64,000 nt of DNA from Norana najaformis (GCA_964023275.1 OZ029929.1:1881501-1945500), one strand, 5' to 3'. Shown: positions 43,421 to 53,740, counted from the first letter of the stretch. Numbers and translations are program-made. Notes: generated by a model from the letters alone, not told the origin.

Positions 43421-46400
43421 GAAGAAATGTCAAAGGCTACTCCACCTGCAGAATGAAACTCCTGTGAACATCCTTCGACTGAAGATCAAGACTACCTCGT
43501 TGTAGGTGGTCCTATCAGAAAACAACAGCTGTTAGAAAACACTAGCTGTGATAAAGCAGTAGCAGTAAGAAACCTGTAACAGTCTGAATTATAAGAAAAA
43601 GCTAACTAGCAATGAAGCTATTGACCTTTTGTGTTTTAATCTGACCTTCTGGATATTGACCTTATTACAGCTTGATTTTGGTGCAGTTGATACCCTGTGC
43701 GTTATACACAGGCGCTATAGAAGTTGCTGACTGATAATAAAATAGCAGAACACTAGCGGTGAGAGCTATACAAAATGTGCAGCTTTGAAAGCTATAGCAA
43801 AATGGTGACAGTAAGAGCTATGAGAAAAAATATGTATCAGAGAAGCTTTAAACAATAGCACAAATCTAGCTGAAAATAACAGATGTTAAGTTACCACTGG
43901 TACATGTTATATACCTGCTAATAATAGTATTAAGTACATTTTTTACTCTCTAAATACCAGTTTACAAGGGTCATGTATGCCTTTTGTATTTTTTTCTTAC
44001 CATTCCAGTGATCAGCTTCATTGTTCTATATCTTCAATGCAATTTTATATCACTTCAATGTAATTTTATCTTAAAAATTGTTTCCAGCCTTTTTAAATTG
44101 TCTTCCGGATATTGTGATCTGACGAAGAAGCGTCTCCTTCTGAACTTAAAATAACTGGAAAATTTAATATGCAAACAGATATGCTGGACTTTGCTTTGCA
44201 AAATTTCCAGGATCTCCTCTCCAATTTCAGTAGTATGCAGCACGTTTCTTTTCCAACCCATGACATGGGTCATAAACTTGATCTTGTTATAACCCGATCC
44301 AACTGTTCTGTGGTTTAAATTATATATGCTTTTGAGTCATATTTGTCTGATCACATGGCCATTACTGCTCAGGTTTCTTCCTATCATAAGTCGCCATCCA
44401 CTTAATTTTGCATCAGTTACCACCCTTGGAAAATGCTCAAGGTTTCAACCTTCAAAACTGACATCCTTGACTCCAGTCATTGTGCCTAGCAAAGACAGCT
44501 ACTGAACTTGGTGCTCAACCAAATTCGACCCTATCTCAAGTCCTGCATAAGAAGCACACAGCTGCTAAGTCTGAGAGTGTTTCCAGCCCTGGTACAACCC
44601 AGAAATTGCCGCTGCCAGGAAGCTAGGAAGAATTCTAGAAAGGTGTTGGCAATGCTCCCATTTACGTTTTCATCAGTGTCATTAAACTTGTCTCGGCAGC
44701 TAGATCGACCTACCTGTCTTCTCTGGTCTCTGAAAGCTCCTCTTCTCCTAGGCCATTATGGCAGGCGGTAAACAGGATCCTACATCATGGCATATGCAAT
44801 ATATTACCTAGATCTTTATCACATTCTTCCCTTGCAGAAAGCTTTTATGCTTCTTGCCTAACAAGATCTCAGCCATAACAACCAACTTTTCCAACCTTCC
44901 TTCTTCCATGGCTTTCATACCCTAAATCTCCTCCTTCGGTTCTCAGCTTACTTCACCTCCATCAAAGACTCTGAAATTCACTGCTCAGTTCTGTTCTGTC
45001 TCTCAGTTCTTCAATGTCTAAACTTAAGACTCATCTTCTTCAACTTTCGTATCCACCGTAGCCCAACTTCTGGTTCCTCTGACTTACAGGAATTCAAAAT
45101 GGCTTCTACAATGGATTACGATTCTGATTATGACTTTAACTGAAGCGACCTCGATTGATGTCTTGGGCATTGTGATATTGGCGCTATAGAAGTCATTAGA
45201 TTAGATCAGATTTCTGACTGACCCGGAATGACCCGAGGATTTCCTGCTGTCGGGTGATATCTGTGGCGAGGATCATCGCCTGCGTCAGTGTGAGGACTTC
45301 ATTCCTATATGGGAAAAATAAATCACAGAATAAGGCATGCTTCGAATGAAAATATCCGAAGGTGGCGCTACATAAATGCTCTGAATGAACGAATGAACCA
45401 GTGAATGAATGAGTAGAAAGAATAAATGAGATACATTTAACATCCTGCATTACCACCTCCGCCACCACCACCACAACCACCACTACCACAACCACCACTA
45501 ACACCACCACTAACACCACCACTAACACCACTACTAACACCACCACTAACACCACCACTAACACCACTACTAACACCACCACTAACACCACCACTAACAC
45601 CACAAACCTTCTGGCAGCGTTGGGTGTGAATAAATTATCTCCATTCTTTTCAGTCATTTGTCAACCCAGTGCTTTTCTAGTGTTTAGCCCAAGTCTCATT
45701 ATACATATGTATGTATGTACATATGCCAGCATGTATGTATGTATATATGTATGTTTGCATGTATGTATGTATGTATATATGTATGCATGTATATATGTAT
45801 GTATGTATTTATGTATGTATGTATGTATGTATGTACATATCTATGTATGTATGTATGTTTGTATGTATGTATATATCTATGTATGTATGTATGTTTGTAT
45901 GTATTTATGTATGTATGTATGCACCATGAAAGGGAAGTCTACACGGATTTTGGTTTTATTGGAACTGTCCATCAAATGGCCCACCCACAGCTACGAATCC
46001 TCGCTCAGCCGATGAACATATGGCATCTTAACAAATGCATTACTTACTTACATATCACGACATTTCACACAGTAAGCACCTCACAAAGGCATTCGCAGCA
46101 TTTGTCTCCATTTGTATTTTTCTGTATTCATTGTCTTTCGTTGTCTTTTCTTCTCTTTCCTTCACATCTTGCATGTGGAGCATTTCTTGGGATTCCGTCA
46201 GGTGGCAGGGTATTGTACAACACACTGTTGGTGGGATGATCAGACGCCAATGGAGAGGACTGGCAACCCACCTTCATTAGAGAAGGCTGAGAAAATGAAG
46301 TCGTTTACACTTCATAACCATGGCGTCATTGGGGTTTTGGGAAGGGGTCAGGATGCTATGTGTTGAGTGGGGGTGTAACTGGAGCATCGTTTGGTGTTTC

Positions 46401-49400
46401 ATTGGAGAATGGGTGTGTGGCCACTCACTGACTCATTCACTGACTGATTCTCACTCAGACTCATTCACACACTAACTCACTCACTCAATCTTAGCATAAT
46501 TCTTCATATATCAAGGCTAAGAAAATTAATTCGCAAACACTCCATAACCATGGCTGCCTTCCAGGGTTCAGATAGTTAATGCATCGCCTTACACCTCTGC
46601 AACTCTGTTTAAATCCACAGTAGACGATTGGCTAGAGCACTCGGCTTGTATGTGGGTCACGGAAGCTGACTGGTTAGAGCACTCGGCTTGTTTGTGGGTC
46701 ACGGAAGCTGACTGGTTAGAGCACTCGGCTTGTATGTGGGTCACGGAAGCTGACTGGTTAGAGCACTCGGCTTGTATGTGGGTCACCGAAGCTGACTGGT
46801 TAGAGCACTTGGCTTGCAGGTGGGTCACGGAAGCTGACTGGTTAGAGCACTCGGCTTGTATGTGGGTCACGGAAGCTGACTGGTTAGAGCACTCGGCTTG
46901 TATGTGGGTCACGGAAGCTGACTGGTTAGAGCACTCGGCTTGTATGTGGGTAACGGAAGCTGACTGGTTAGAGCACTTGGCTTGTATGTGGGTCACGGAA
47001 GCTGACTGGTTAGACAACTCGGCTTGTACGTGGGTCACGGAAGCGGACTGGTTAGTGTGGTCGGCTTGTAACGTGGAGAGTATGGGTTAGAGCCTCCTCA
47101 CCCGAGATGGTTACTGTGTAGGGACCTTGAGCAAGTCCTTCACTCACAATTGCTTCGCACCAGAAATTCAGATTTACTAACCTTGCATGCGTAAGAAAAG
47201 CAATAATAACAACAATAAAATGGAATTGAGATGAACAGCCGACAGCGAGAACGAAGGTATTGATGGAACTTGCCAGGTGTTTCGGTCGAGGTGTTCAAAG
47301 ATGCGTGACTCGCGTAGGATCCCAATCATCGCTCGCCAGTGGTGGTTCTCGAGTACAGAAACATTCTACAGAAGGAAAAACACCCTTCTTCAAGCTCGAT
47401 TCTATTTTTATTTTGTTAATCTAATCTGATGACTTCTATATGTTCTGGTTTAGATTATCCTATCTGTCTTATATTTAATTTATTTGGATATTTAATCTGT
47501 GTTATCTGTCTAGATATCTCATACATCCTATCGAACTATCTATCATATCTATCTCATCAATTACTTATCTACCATATCTATCTTATCGATCGATATTATC
47601 GTCCTACGTTATAAAGGGATGCCAGAGGATTTGAGGTCGCGATAAGAAACGCCTGGTTGACCCCTGGATGATCAAGGTCATGGCTGGCGGCGGCCATGAT
47701 GGCTGCCATTTTTTCAACCGGCCGCAGATGTTGCGCTATCTGAAAGAAATCACAGATCCATCTCACTATCATTTAATATCACGTTGATCACTATCAGCTA
47801 AAGAGGCGCAGAAGCCTATTGGTTAGAGCGCTCGGCTTGTATTTGGGTCACGGTTGCTCATTGGTTAGAGCGCTCGGCTTGTATGTGGGTCACGGTAGCC
47901 GATTGGTTAGAGCACTCAGCTTGTATGTGGGTCACGGTAGCCGATGGTTAGAGCGCTCAGCTTGTATGTGGGTCACGGTAGCCTATTGGTTAGAGCACTC
48001 GGCTTGTATGTGGGTCACGGTTGCCGATTGGTTAGAGCACTTGGCTTGTATGTGGGTCATAGTTGCCAACTGGTTAGAGCGCTCGGCTTGTATGTGGGTC
48101 ACGGTTGCCTAATGGTTAGAGCACTCGTTTTGTATGTGGGTCATGGTAGCCGATTGGTTAGAGCACTCCGCTAGTAATGCGAAGAGTACGAATTCGAGCC
48201 TCCTCTTCTACGACGATGATCACATTCATCGTCGTCGTCGTCATCATCATCATCGTCGTCGTCGTCATCGTCATCATCATCATCGTCCTCTAAGTAACTT
48301 AAATTTCTCAGTAGCATTACATGAAAGGGTCGTTACCTGCATTGGTACTTACTATGGTATGGCAGTTACCTGTGGCTCTTGTAGATTGCAGTACATGGCT
48401 TGGACGACATCTGCCGCATGGACAGAATTGTGATAGGGATTGGAGAAGTAGTAGCCGGACTCAATGAGGGCTACAACGTCAATTGCAAACTTATTTATTT
48501 ATCAGTTGATCATTTGCAAGAGATGGGACGCGGTGGTGTAGTGGTATGGTCTGTGCCTCGTAACTGGAGGGTCACGATTCGAATCTGCCTCCAGCCACTG
48601 TGTAGCGACCTTGGACAAGTTGCTCACCCATGATTGTCTGTGAGGAAGGCACTCATCTGATCCCCGAGTGGCATAAAGACAAGGGACCTGCCTTCGGGCA
48701 GAGAACTCATCATCATCATCATTTGAAAGAACATTATATGATATGAATCGTTTACAACTGAATCTCCATGGTGATGGTGGTGGTGGCGACGACGACGATG
48801 ATGATTATGCACATTTTCATTTTTCTCCCAGCCATTTTTTTGATGAAAAGAGAAATCCAGCAATCCAAGCCAGTCACCCCGTCACGCCTTCTCGGTGGTC
48901 TAACGAGGGATGCTAGACACAATTTTCACCAACAGTTAAAAACTGTTCTTTTCCACTGGAGCTGGGCTGGGAGCGCCTCTCGGCATACTACTCGAAGGGG
49001 CGCCAAATAAATGCTCTGAATGAGTGAATGAATGAATGAATGAGTGAATGAATGAAGGAAGGAATGAATGAATTAATTAATTAATTAATGAGTGAATGAA
49101 TGAATGAGTGAATGAATGAGTGAGTGAGTGAATGAAAGAATTAATGAATGAATGAAGGAATTAATGATTGAACCTAGCCAGCCAGCCAGCAACCAAGCTA
49201 AGGCAGCAGCCCAACCAGATAAAGCAAACCAAAGCCATTGAACCCAACCACATCAACCATAAATCGCTCAACCCAACCAAACAATCGATCCATTCCATTC
49301 GATCGATCTAATGATCCTACCGAGACACCTCATGAGTCGGACGACGTCGAGCTGAAAGACTTCGATAAAACCACATTTGTAGAACAGTTGAAGAGTCATG

Positions 49401-51234
49401 TGAAATAGGCCACGGCCTGAAACAGACATGTTACACGGCTAAACTAACATGTGAAAAAGACTAGCACTTGCAACAGACATGTTATACGGCTAAACTAACA
49501 TGTGAAAAAGATTCAAACTTGCAACAGACATGTTAAACGGCTAAAATAACAGGTGAAATATGCTTCCCACATAACAACAAAAACAGTTACATGGGTTATT
49601 TTAAATTTGAAATAGTATCATTTTTATTCTGATTTTTAATATTATTTTTGTTACCTAAGGTAGAAATCACCCCTCGGGATTTGAAACAAATGTTTGGAAA
49701 AAATGAAAAAATCATCTGGATGGTTTAGACTTCATTATTATTACTGTGTCGTTTTTATTCTGACGATAACACATAATGTATGAGAGCTTAACATGCCGAA
49801 AAAAGGTAGCAGGTCTCCAGTTACTATTAACATTATTATTTTAACACTAAGAATAAATACCAGAGCAAATGGAAAGCAATTTATTTCAGCAATTTATACA
49901 GCCACCAACCGACAGACAGATAGAGAGAGACAGAGAGACACACAGACAGCGTCACACAGACAGAGACAGAAAAAAAACAGACACAGACAGAGACAGACAT
50001 ACAGAGACAGACAGACAGACGGACGTGGAGTAAAAAAAGCACTGAAAGGTATATGAAAGAGGTAGAAGAGATCGTGTTATGGGTAGCTAACCATTAGTGA
50101 GCAAGTCTAGTGTGAACACATTGAAGTTCCAGTCATCCACTGAAGACAGATGATTCTGAAAACAAGAAGACTTCCTCCACTGTTATCTGATCTAATCTAA
50201 TCTAATGGATGGATGACTGGATGGATGGATGACTGGATGGATGGATGACTGGATGGATGGATGACTGGATGGATGGATGACTGGATGGATGACTGGATGG
50301 ATGGATGACTGGATGGATGGACGGATGGATGGATGACTGGATGGATGGATGGACGGATGACTGGATGGATGGAGGGATGATTGGATGGATGGATGACTGG
50401 ATGGATGGATGGTTGGATGGATTGAAATGGATGGAAGGATGGATGAACAGATGGATGAACGTGTGGTTGAATGGGTTGGTAGATTGAAGGATGGATGGTT
50501 TTGGGTTTTGAGTGGTTGGTGGGTTAATTGATGGAGAGAGGAATGAATGAAGGCATGAAGGAGTGAACAAAGGAACGAAATGCAGGATCAAAATAAGGAA
50601 GAAATGAAAAGAATGATCGAAAGGAAGAACAACTGAAGGAAGGAAAAAGCAAACAAATGAACAAATGAAAAAAGGAAGAAATGAATGAAGGAGCGAAGAA
50701 GTGACGCCTACCATAGCAAGCGTCATGTACTGCAAGTCGACGACGTAAGCGACGCAGTCTTTCGTCATCGTCGTCATCGCCAGATGGCGTCGTTTCGTCC
50801 TCGTAGTCGCTGTATAACTCCCACCGCTGCTTCCGCTCGATAGGCGGCGCTGCGCGAGGCGCCCTCTCTTGGCCGCTGACGACGAACTGTCGAGTCCTAC
50901 AGAGGAAGACGCACAGCTGAACAGGACAGTCTGCGCTCTTCCTTCCGTGGAGAGATGCAGGTGATGCACTCGGCACATCATCCTGCCTTCTCATGTCTTG
51001 AACAATCCTCTTAGAACAGCCCTCCTCCGCACTTACTTACCTCTGCATCTCACTCTGTTCATCGCACTACTTTAAAATGCACTTTGTCTGCAGTCAGGCG
51101 TGCAGCACTTAAAAGGCGCTACATAATTGTCCAGATGCACTTGACATCAAAATACAGACGAAAACAGAGGCAGGCAGAGTGACGGACGGACAGGCAGACA
51201 AACAGATGGACAGACACATACATATTCATACCTG

Positions 51235-51274
<40 letters not shown>

Positions 51275-52945
51275 CGTCTAATTGGCATAACAGGATCTGG
51301 AGTAAGAATCCTGCTACTCCAGATGGAAGAGGGAATTCCGAGATGGAAGAGGGACTTTTACCTATTAGTCTGGTATCCGCCTGGAGTGAGTTTTTCCGCT
51401 TGGATTTCTTGCAATCCTTCGTCAGCTCCGGCTTTGTCTGGGCCTTCACATCCCCTGGAAGAGAAGAATGCATTGTGGTGAGCAGAACAACCTTTAATTT
51501 CCTGTGTGGTGTGTCTGGGTTTGAGTCTCCTGTAAAGACTCGCTGTTCAAGGAACTTTATTGTCATTACTATCATCAACATCTTTGTCATCATTACCACC
51601 ACCACCAACAACAACAATAATTATCATCACCACCACAATCACCACCACCATCACCACCACCACCGTCATCATCATCACCACCACCCCATTATCACCATCA
51701 CCACACCCACCACCACCACCACTAACACCACCACCACCACTATCACCATCAACACCACCACCATCATCATCATCATCACCACCACCATTATCACCATCAC
51801 CACACCCACCACCACCGTCATCACCACCATCACTACTACCACCACTACCACCACCACCACCATCACCACTTTTATCACCATCACCAACACCACCACGACC
51901 ACGACCACTACCGCCACCATCAAATTATCAGGCACTGGCAACTGGTGCCCAGTCGTTAGTCGTGCCTTTCAAACACAATAAGATACTTTCATCAACAGCA
52001 ACTGCGCACTTGTGATGAGTGTATCTTAACCACATGCAAGACAGGCTCCAAGTACTACCCACGATTCTGAAGAGCCCTTCAGATTAAATCTGATTCAATC
52101 AGATTAGATTAGATTAGATTAAGAGAGTGCATCTGATTGGTTGCAACAGGTCGCCTAGCAACCCTTGCCATCAGCCTTTCTTTACCATTTTACCATAAGC
52201 GCTTGAAGACCACCTGACTGATCGTCGTTTCATTCTGTCAGGTCGGGGAACAGCCTCTGAGAAGTTCTCTTGAAAAGGCGCTATATAAATGTGCAATTAC
52301 GGTTACAAACTATTACTCAGATAGGTTTGTGGTGGTTGTGGATCTTCCTTTATCTATTTGACATGTTATGTATTTAACTGTTTGTGGGTTCGTCCAGGAC
52401 TACGATTCCTCGCTCAGCCGTTGGACATATGGCGAGTTAACACATGCATTACTTACATACTTACTTTTAGGTTCCTCTAATAATTTTTCAGTCAAACGCA
52501 TCAAATCACAAATCTCTCTGGTCGATTCTAACGATTCTAACTTTCCTCTGGTCGATTTTAACTCTATTTGTCGATTCAAAATCATTCCTTGTTGAGTTTA
52601 AACTCTCCTCCGGTCCATTCATACAAGCAATCTGTCTGGCTGATTCTAACTCTTCTCAATTATTCTAACCCTCCTCGGGTGAATTCTACAGTCCTATACC
52701 GAATTTAACTCTTTTAGAGCATTCAAACCAGACTCTAACCCTTTCTGCACTGCCTCTAACTCTCTGTCCATTCTGATCCGAAATCTCTCAGGCCGCTAAC
52801 TGTGCTTCGGCGGGGGGTAATGATGTAGGGCCATCTTACTCTGCAGCAGCAGCAGCAGCAGCAGTGGGTCGTAAAATTGCTTACCGAGCATTCTGACGTA
52901 GAGAGCCTTCTTATCCGTCCGTTGGTACGACACCCCTCCACGTCT
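38152..52945 (-). CDS. PDE7-like: PDE7-like cAMP phosphodiesterase, 13 coding exons
   Basis: PDE7 enzymes hydrolyse cAMP to AMP. Minus-strand exons are 52945-52885, 51454-51362, 50986-50712 (frame uncertain), 50155-50092, 49416-49321, 48470-48370, 47739-47608, 47365-47274, 45304-45223, 43511-43446, 42485-42389, 39732-39652 and 39368-38152. All phases agree and sum to 2457 nt, so at least 818 residues; the start codon exon is missing. The N-terminus [20 protein letters not shown] matches the PDE7A segment [20 protein letters not shown]. Catalytic landmarks follow in order: [82 protein letters not shown], and [17 protein letters not shown] with the substrate-orienting Gln. Metal-binding His, His, Asp and Asp are all present. 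One intron is GC-AG. Human PDE7A is about 480 residues; the excess here is a C-terminal tail. Confidence 0.92.
39400..39480. repeat. ACAATACAATA-type repeat next to PDE7 tail exon acceptor
   Basis: About seven ATACAATACAAGAC/ACAATATTATGCC units immediately upstream of the acceptor at 39369. Confidence 0.75.
39803..40700 (+). mobile_element. 5'-truncated non-LTR retrotransposon (reverse transcriptase domain)
   Basis: The frame begins [19 protein letters not shown] and [14 protein letters not shown], the palm-domain motif with catalytic ADD. After a frameshift near 39945 a 215-codon frame continues: [47 protein letters not shown], then the C-terminal thumb-like part. Stop at 40602. The 3' end is AATAAAGAATATACTTAC with an ACTT tail, a jockey/CR1-type arrangement. 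It sits in a PDE7 intron in the opposite orientation and is inactive because of truncation and frameshift. Confidence 0.85.
40700..41065. repeat. 60-66 bp satellite, ACCATTCGCTAGATAAATAAAGG
   Basis: Five or six copies with ACCATTCGCTAGATAAATA, GGGAGACGAAGAAG and CAATCCCTTATACACC. The array starts directly at the LINE tail. Confidence 0.85.
41215..41440 (-). mobile_element. SINE family D, minus strand
   Basis: On the minus strand: GGTCTAGTGGTTAGCGTGC (A-box-like), CAGGGTTCAGAG, GTTTCAAGATTTCGGCTC and GTGTACACTGTCCGTGGG. Confidence 0.75.
41590..41945 (-). repeat. Family B, long copy, minus strand
   Basis: Read in reverse complement it gives CTTGAGATTTCTACAGCACC, TTATTTACAGGCGATCAGTC, GTTCCAGGTCAAGATCCAAG, then GGTGGGTGGTGTTTGG and GGATAGGATTTTCCACAAC. 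Confidence 0.75.
42160..42335 (+). mobile_element. Family C 3' end with ACTT/ACTC tail
   Basis: TTATGTATTCCACGCCTTTG, GATTCCTCGCTGTCGATGG and ACATATGGCACATTAACAAATG precede ACTTACTCACTCACTC. Lies 54 bases from the donor of the PDE7 exon at 42389. Confidence 0.7.
42389..50155 (-). CDS. PDE7-like: PDE7-like catalytic-domain exon cluster
   Basis: Exons 4 to 11 encode the HD-type catalytic domain. Exon 50155-50092 gives [19 protein letters not shown], aligned with the PDE7 phrase WNFDIFLFDRLTNG. Exon 49416-49321 gives [19 protein letters not shown], then DVVRLMRCL. Exon 48470-48370 carries the first metal-site motif HNSVH. Exon 47739-47608 carries [10 protein letters not shown]. Exon 47365-47274 carries VLENHHW and ends in a GC donor. 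Exon 45304-45223 carries ILATDI. Exon 43511-43446 gives [19 protein letters not shown]. Exon 42485-42389 carries the metal Asp in LKCADICNP. Segment lengths equal those I recall for human PDE7, with no gap needed between 49416 and 48370 or 47365 and 45223. Confidence 0.9.
42600..43265. repeat. 190-bp tandem triplication with GAT runs
   Basis: AATAGCTTTCATTCTCCATA, then GCAAGTCCTTAGATTCG and AATAAACTAATAACAGTAATG occur at about 42701, 42891 and 43081. Each copy is separated by a GATGATGAT/AATAATG block. Lies in the PDE7 intron between exons 43446 and 42485. Confidence 0.9.
43375..43425. repeat. AAT trinucleotide run
   Basis: About 14 AAT units, 20 bases from the donor at 43445. Confidence 0.95.
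43615..43735 (+). mobile_element. L2/CR1-like LINE 3' end
   Basis: CTTCTGGATATTGACCTTA, TTGGTGCAGTTGATACCC and CACAGGCGCTATAGAAGTTG. Confidence 0.65.
44160..45215 (+). mobile_element. Decayed LINE copy: endonuclease segment to 3' end, internal deletion
   Basis: Matches 54960-56100. Endonuclease text such as [29 protein letters not shown] and TRSNCSV is followed by stops. The reverse transcriptase core is deleted between about 44930 and 45000. The 3' end GGCGCTATAGAAGTCATTAG with an ATTAG tail is at 45178-45208, fifteen bases from the PDE7 donor at 45222. Confidence 0.8.
45450..45605. repeat. ACCACCACTAAC minisatellite
   Basis: Units of 12 bp in a larger 24/36-bp pattern (ACCACTACTAACACC). 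In the PDE7 intron upstream of exon 45304. Confidence 0.9.
45700..46060 (+). repeat. ATGT microsatellite then family C 3' end
   Basis: ATGTATGTATGT runs cover 45700-45925. CGAATCCTCGCTCAGCCG, ATGAACATATGGCATC and a short ACTTACTTAC tail close family C at about 45990-46050. Confidence 0.85.
46240..46570 (+). repeat. Two family D body fragments
   Basis: GAGAGGACTGGCAACCCACC and GAAAATGAAGTCGTTTACAC at 46250-46330. AAGGCTAAGAAAATTAATTC at 46510-46565. Between them are CACTCACTGACTCATTC runs. Confidence 0.65.
46625..47060 (+). repeat. 42-bp tandem array derived from the SINE A tRNA-like head
   Basis: About ten copies of a 42-bp unit containing GGTTAGAGCACTCGGCTTGT, ATGTGGGTCACGGAAG and CTGACT. 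The array runs into a normal SINE A body at 47060-47160 (GTTACTGTGTAGGGACC). The 14-residue periodic frames are artefacts of 42 being divisible by three. Confidence 0.9.
47060..47160 (+). mobile_element. SINE family A body
   Basis: GTGGTCGGCTTGTAACGTGG, GGGTTAGAGCCTCC and ACCTTGAGCAAGTCCTTC, truncated after GCTTCGCACC. Confidence 0.75.
47810..48205 (+). repeat. Second 42-bp SINE A head array
   Basis: About eight copies: GGTTAGAGCGCTCGGCTTGT, ATGTGGGTCACGGTTGCC. One copy lacks a base (47940), shifting frame. The last copy continues into AATGCGAAGAGTACGAATTC. A TCGTCATCATC run follows to 48290. Lies in the PDE7 intron between exons 48370 and 47739. Confidence 0.9.
48528..48690 (+). mobile_element. 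Another tRNA-like SINE
   Basis: GGGACGCGGTGGTGTAGTGG (A-box-like), GGTCACGATTCGAATC (B-box-like), CACTGTGTAGCGACCTTGG. The body differs from families A and D. Confidence 0.65.
48690..49175 (+). mobile_element. CAT/GGT runs, LINE 3' end and GAAT microsatellite
   Basis: TCATCATCATC at 48708-48722, GATGATGGTGGTGG at 48770-48810. TTCACCAACAGTTAAAAAC and GGCGCCAAATAAATGCTC (48925-49020) are a LINE 3' end. GAATGAATGAATG runs to 49170. Confidence 0.65.
49417..49562. repeat. 51-bp triplicate that includes a PDE7 splice acceptor tract
   Basis: ACATGTTACACGGCTAAAC, AACATGTGAAAAAGA and CTTGCAACAGACATG recur at about 49426, 49477 and 49528. The polypyrimidine tract of the acceptor before exon 49416 is the near edge of the first copy. 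Confidence 0.8.
49562..50030. other. AT-rich intron then GACA microsatellite
   Basis: 49562-49890 has no recognised feature. GACAGACAGAGAGAC and similar runs fill 49905-50030. Confidence 0.6.
50185..50520. repeat. GGAT/GACTGGAT microsatellite
   Basis: About 24 bases of ATTAG-type text, then 16-bp units GGATGGATGGATGACT to about 50440 and decayed copies beyond. The Ser/Ile/His/Pro minus frame is repeat translation. Confidence 0.9.
50712..52945 (-). CDS. PDE7-like: PDE7-like N-terminal regulatory exons
   Basis: Exon 52945-52885 carries RRGGVSY, the equivalent of the PDE7A RRGAI pseudosubstrate-like motif. Exon 51454-51362 gives [14 protein letters not shown], then [16 protein letters not shown], with another basophilic site (KRKNS). 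The next exon, 50986-50712, ends at ATG|gtaggc. The frame that joins both neighbours reads [17 protein letters not shown] and ends [10 protein letters not shown] different frame ([32 protein letters not shown]) is also open but leaves the exon in the wrong phase. Acceptor choice here is weak. The upstream first exon was not found. Confidence 0.65.
51165..51275. repeat. GACA and GT microsatellites
   Basis: GACGGACGGACAGGCAGAC at 51180-51215 and GTGTGTGTGTGT at 51240-51270. Confidence 0.9.
51590..51930. repeat. ACC/ATC trinucleotide satellite
   Basis: CACCACCACCATCATC text. Thr/His/Pro and Val/Met frames are artefacts. Confidence 0.9.
51940..52860. other. PDE7 intron with family C and ATTAG fragments
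   Basis: GATTAGATTAGATTAGATT at 52100-52120. AAAGGCGCTATATAAATGTG at 52270-52295. Family C end at 52360-52460 (TACGATTCCTCGCTCAGCC, ACATATGGCGAGTTAACAC). CAGCAGCAGCAGCAGCAG at 52844-52866. Decayed GATTCTAACTC repeats fill 52480-52760. Confidence 0.6.
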
Positions 52946-53034
52946 CTGAAGATAATAAGCCACCAGACACGTCAAAATGGCGTCATAAAGACGTCAAAAC
53001 GGCCGTCAAAATGCACTCAGCGCTATAATAAAGA

Positions 53035-53080
53035 ATGATGACGACGACGACGACGATGTCGACGACAATGGTGATGGTGG

Positions 53081-53116
<36 letters not shown>

Positions 53117-53130
53117 GACGACAGTGATGC

Positions 53131-53169
<39 letters not shown>

Positions 53170-53177
53170 GACGACAG

Positions 53178-53211
<34 letters not shown>

Positions 53212-53320
53212 ACAATGGATGGATGATGATGACGACGCAATGGATGATGATGATAATACAATGGATGATGATGATGATGATGATGAAGAGTAATAATGAT
53301 GGTGATGATTATTATTATCA
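53035..53320. repeat. GAT trinucleotide satellite
   Basis: GATGATGATGATGATGATG runs broken by GAGACGACAGTGATG and ACAATGGATG blocks. His- and Ser-rich minus frames are artefacts. Confidence 0.95.
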
Positions 53321-53489
53321 TTTTTATAATGATGAAGGCAACTTAGAGTCACATATTCTCAACATATTCTATTCCTAATTGACTTCTGTAGCATGAATAA
53401 AATGTTACAGAAAATTACAATATGTTACAATGGTAAATACAATACCAAAAATACCATACAATACAATACAACGCATGCAGATTGGAAAC

Positions 53490-53740
53490 CAGGTCTAAGA
53501 AGCCAAAACACCTACACACACACCCAAACACATGCACAAAACCACAAATACACATACAGTCACACCTACACATGGCCAAACACGTACACACACACGTACA
53601 CACACCACACACACACACATGTACATATACACACATACACACACATACACACACATACACACACGTGAACACCACACGTATACACACACCACATGTACAC
53701 ACACACGTACACATATAAATACACATGTACGTACACACAG
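53490..53740. repeat. CA-rich microsatellite
   Basis: ACACACACGTACACACAC and related runs. Confidence 0.9.

Noticed and set aside
46589-47090. 14-residue periodic repeat proteins on both strands
   Set aside because: The 42-bp SINE-head array is divisible by three, so all frames can stay open. No start, splice or composition support.
47820-48200. Clustered tRNA genes
   Set aside because: A- and B-box-like text is present, but the units lack a cloverleaf and continue into SINE bodies.
50202-50981. 259-codon single ORF
   Set aside because: Only its first third overlaps a PDE7 exon; the rest reads through intron and a GGAT microsatellite.
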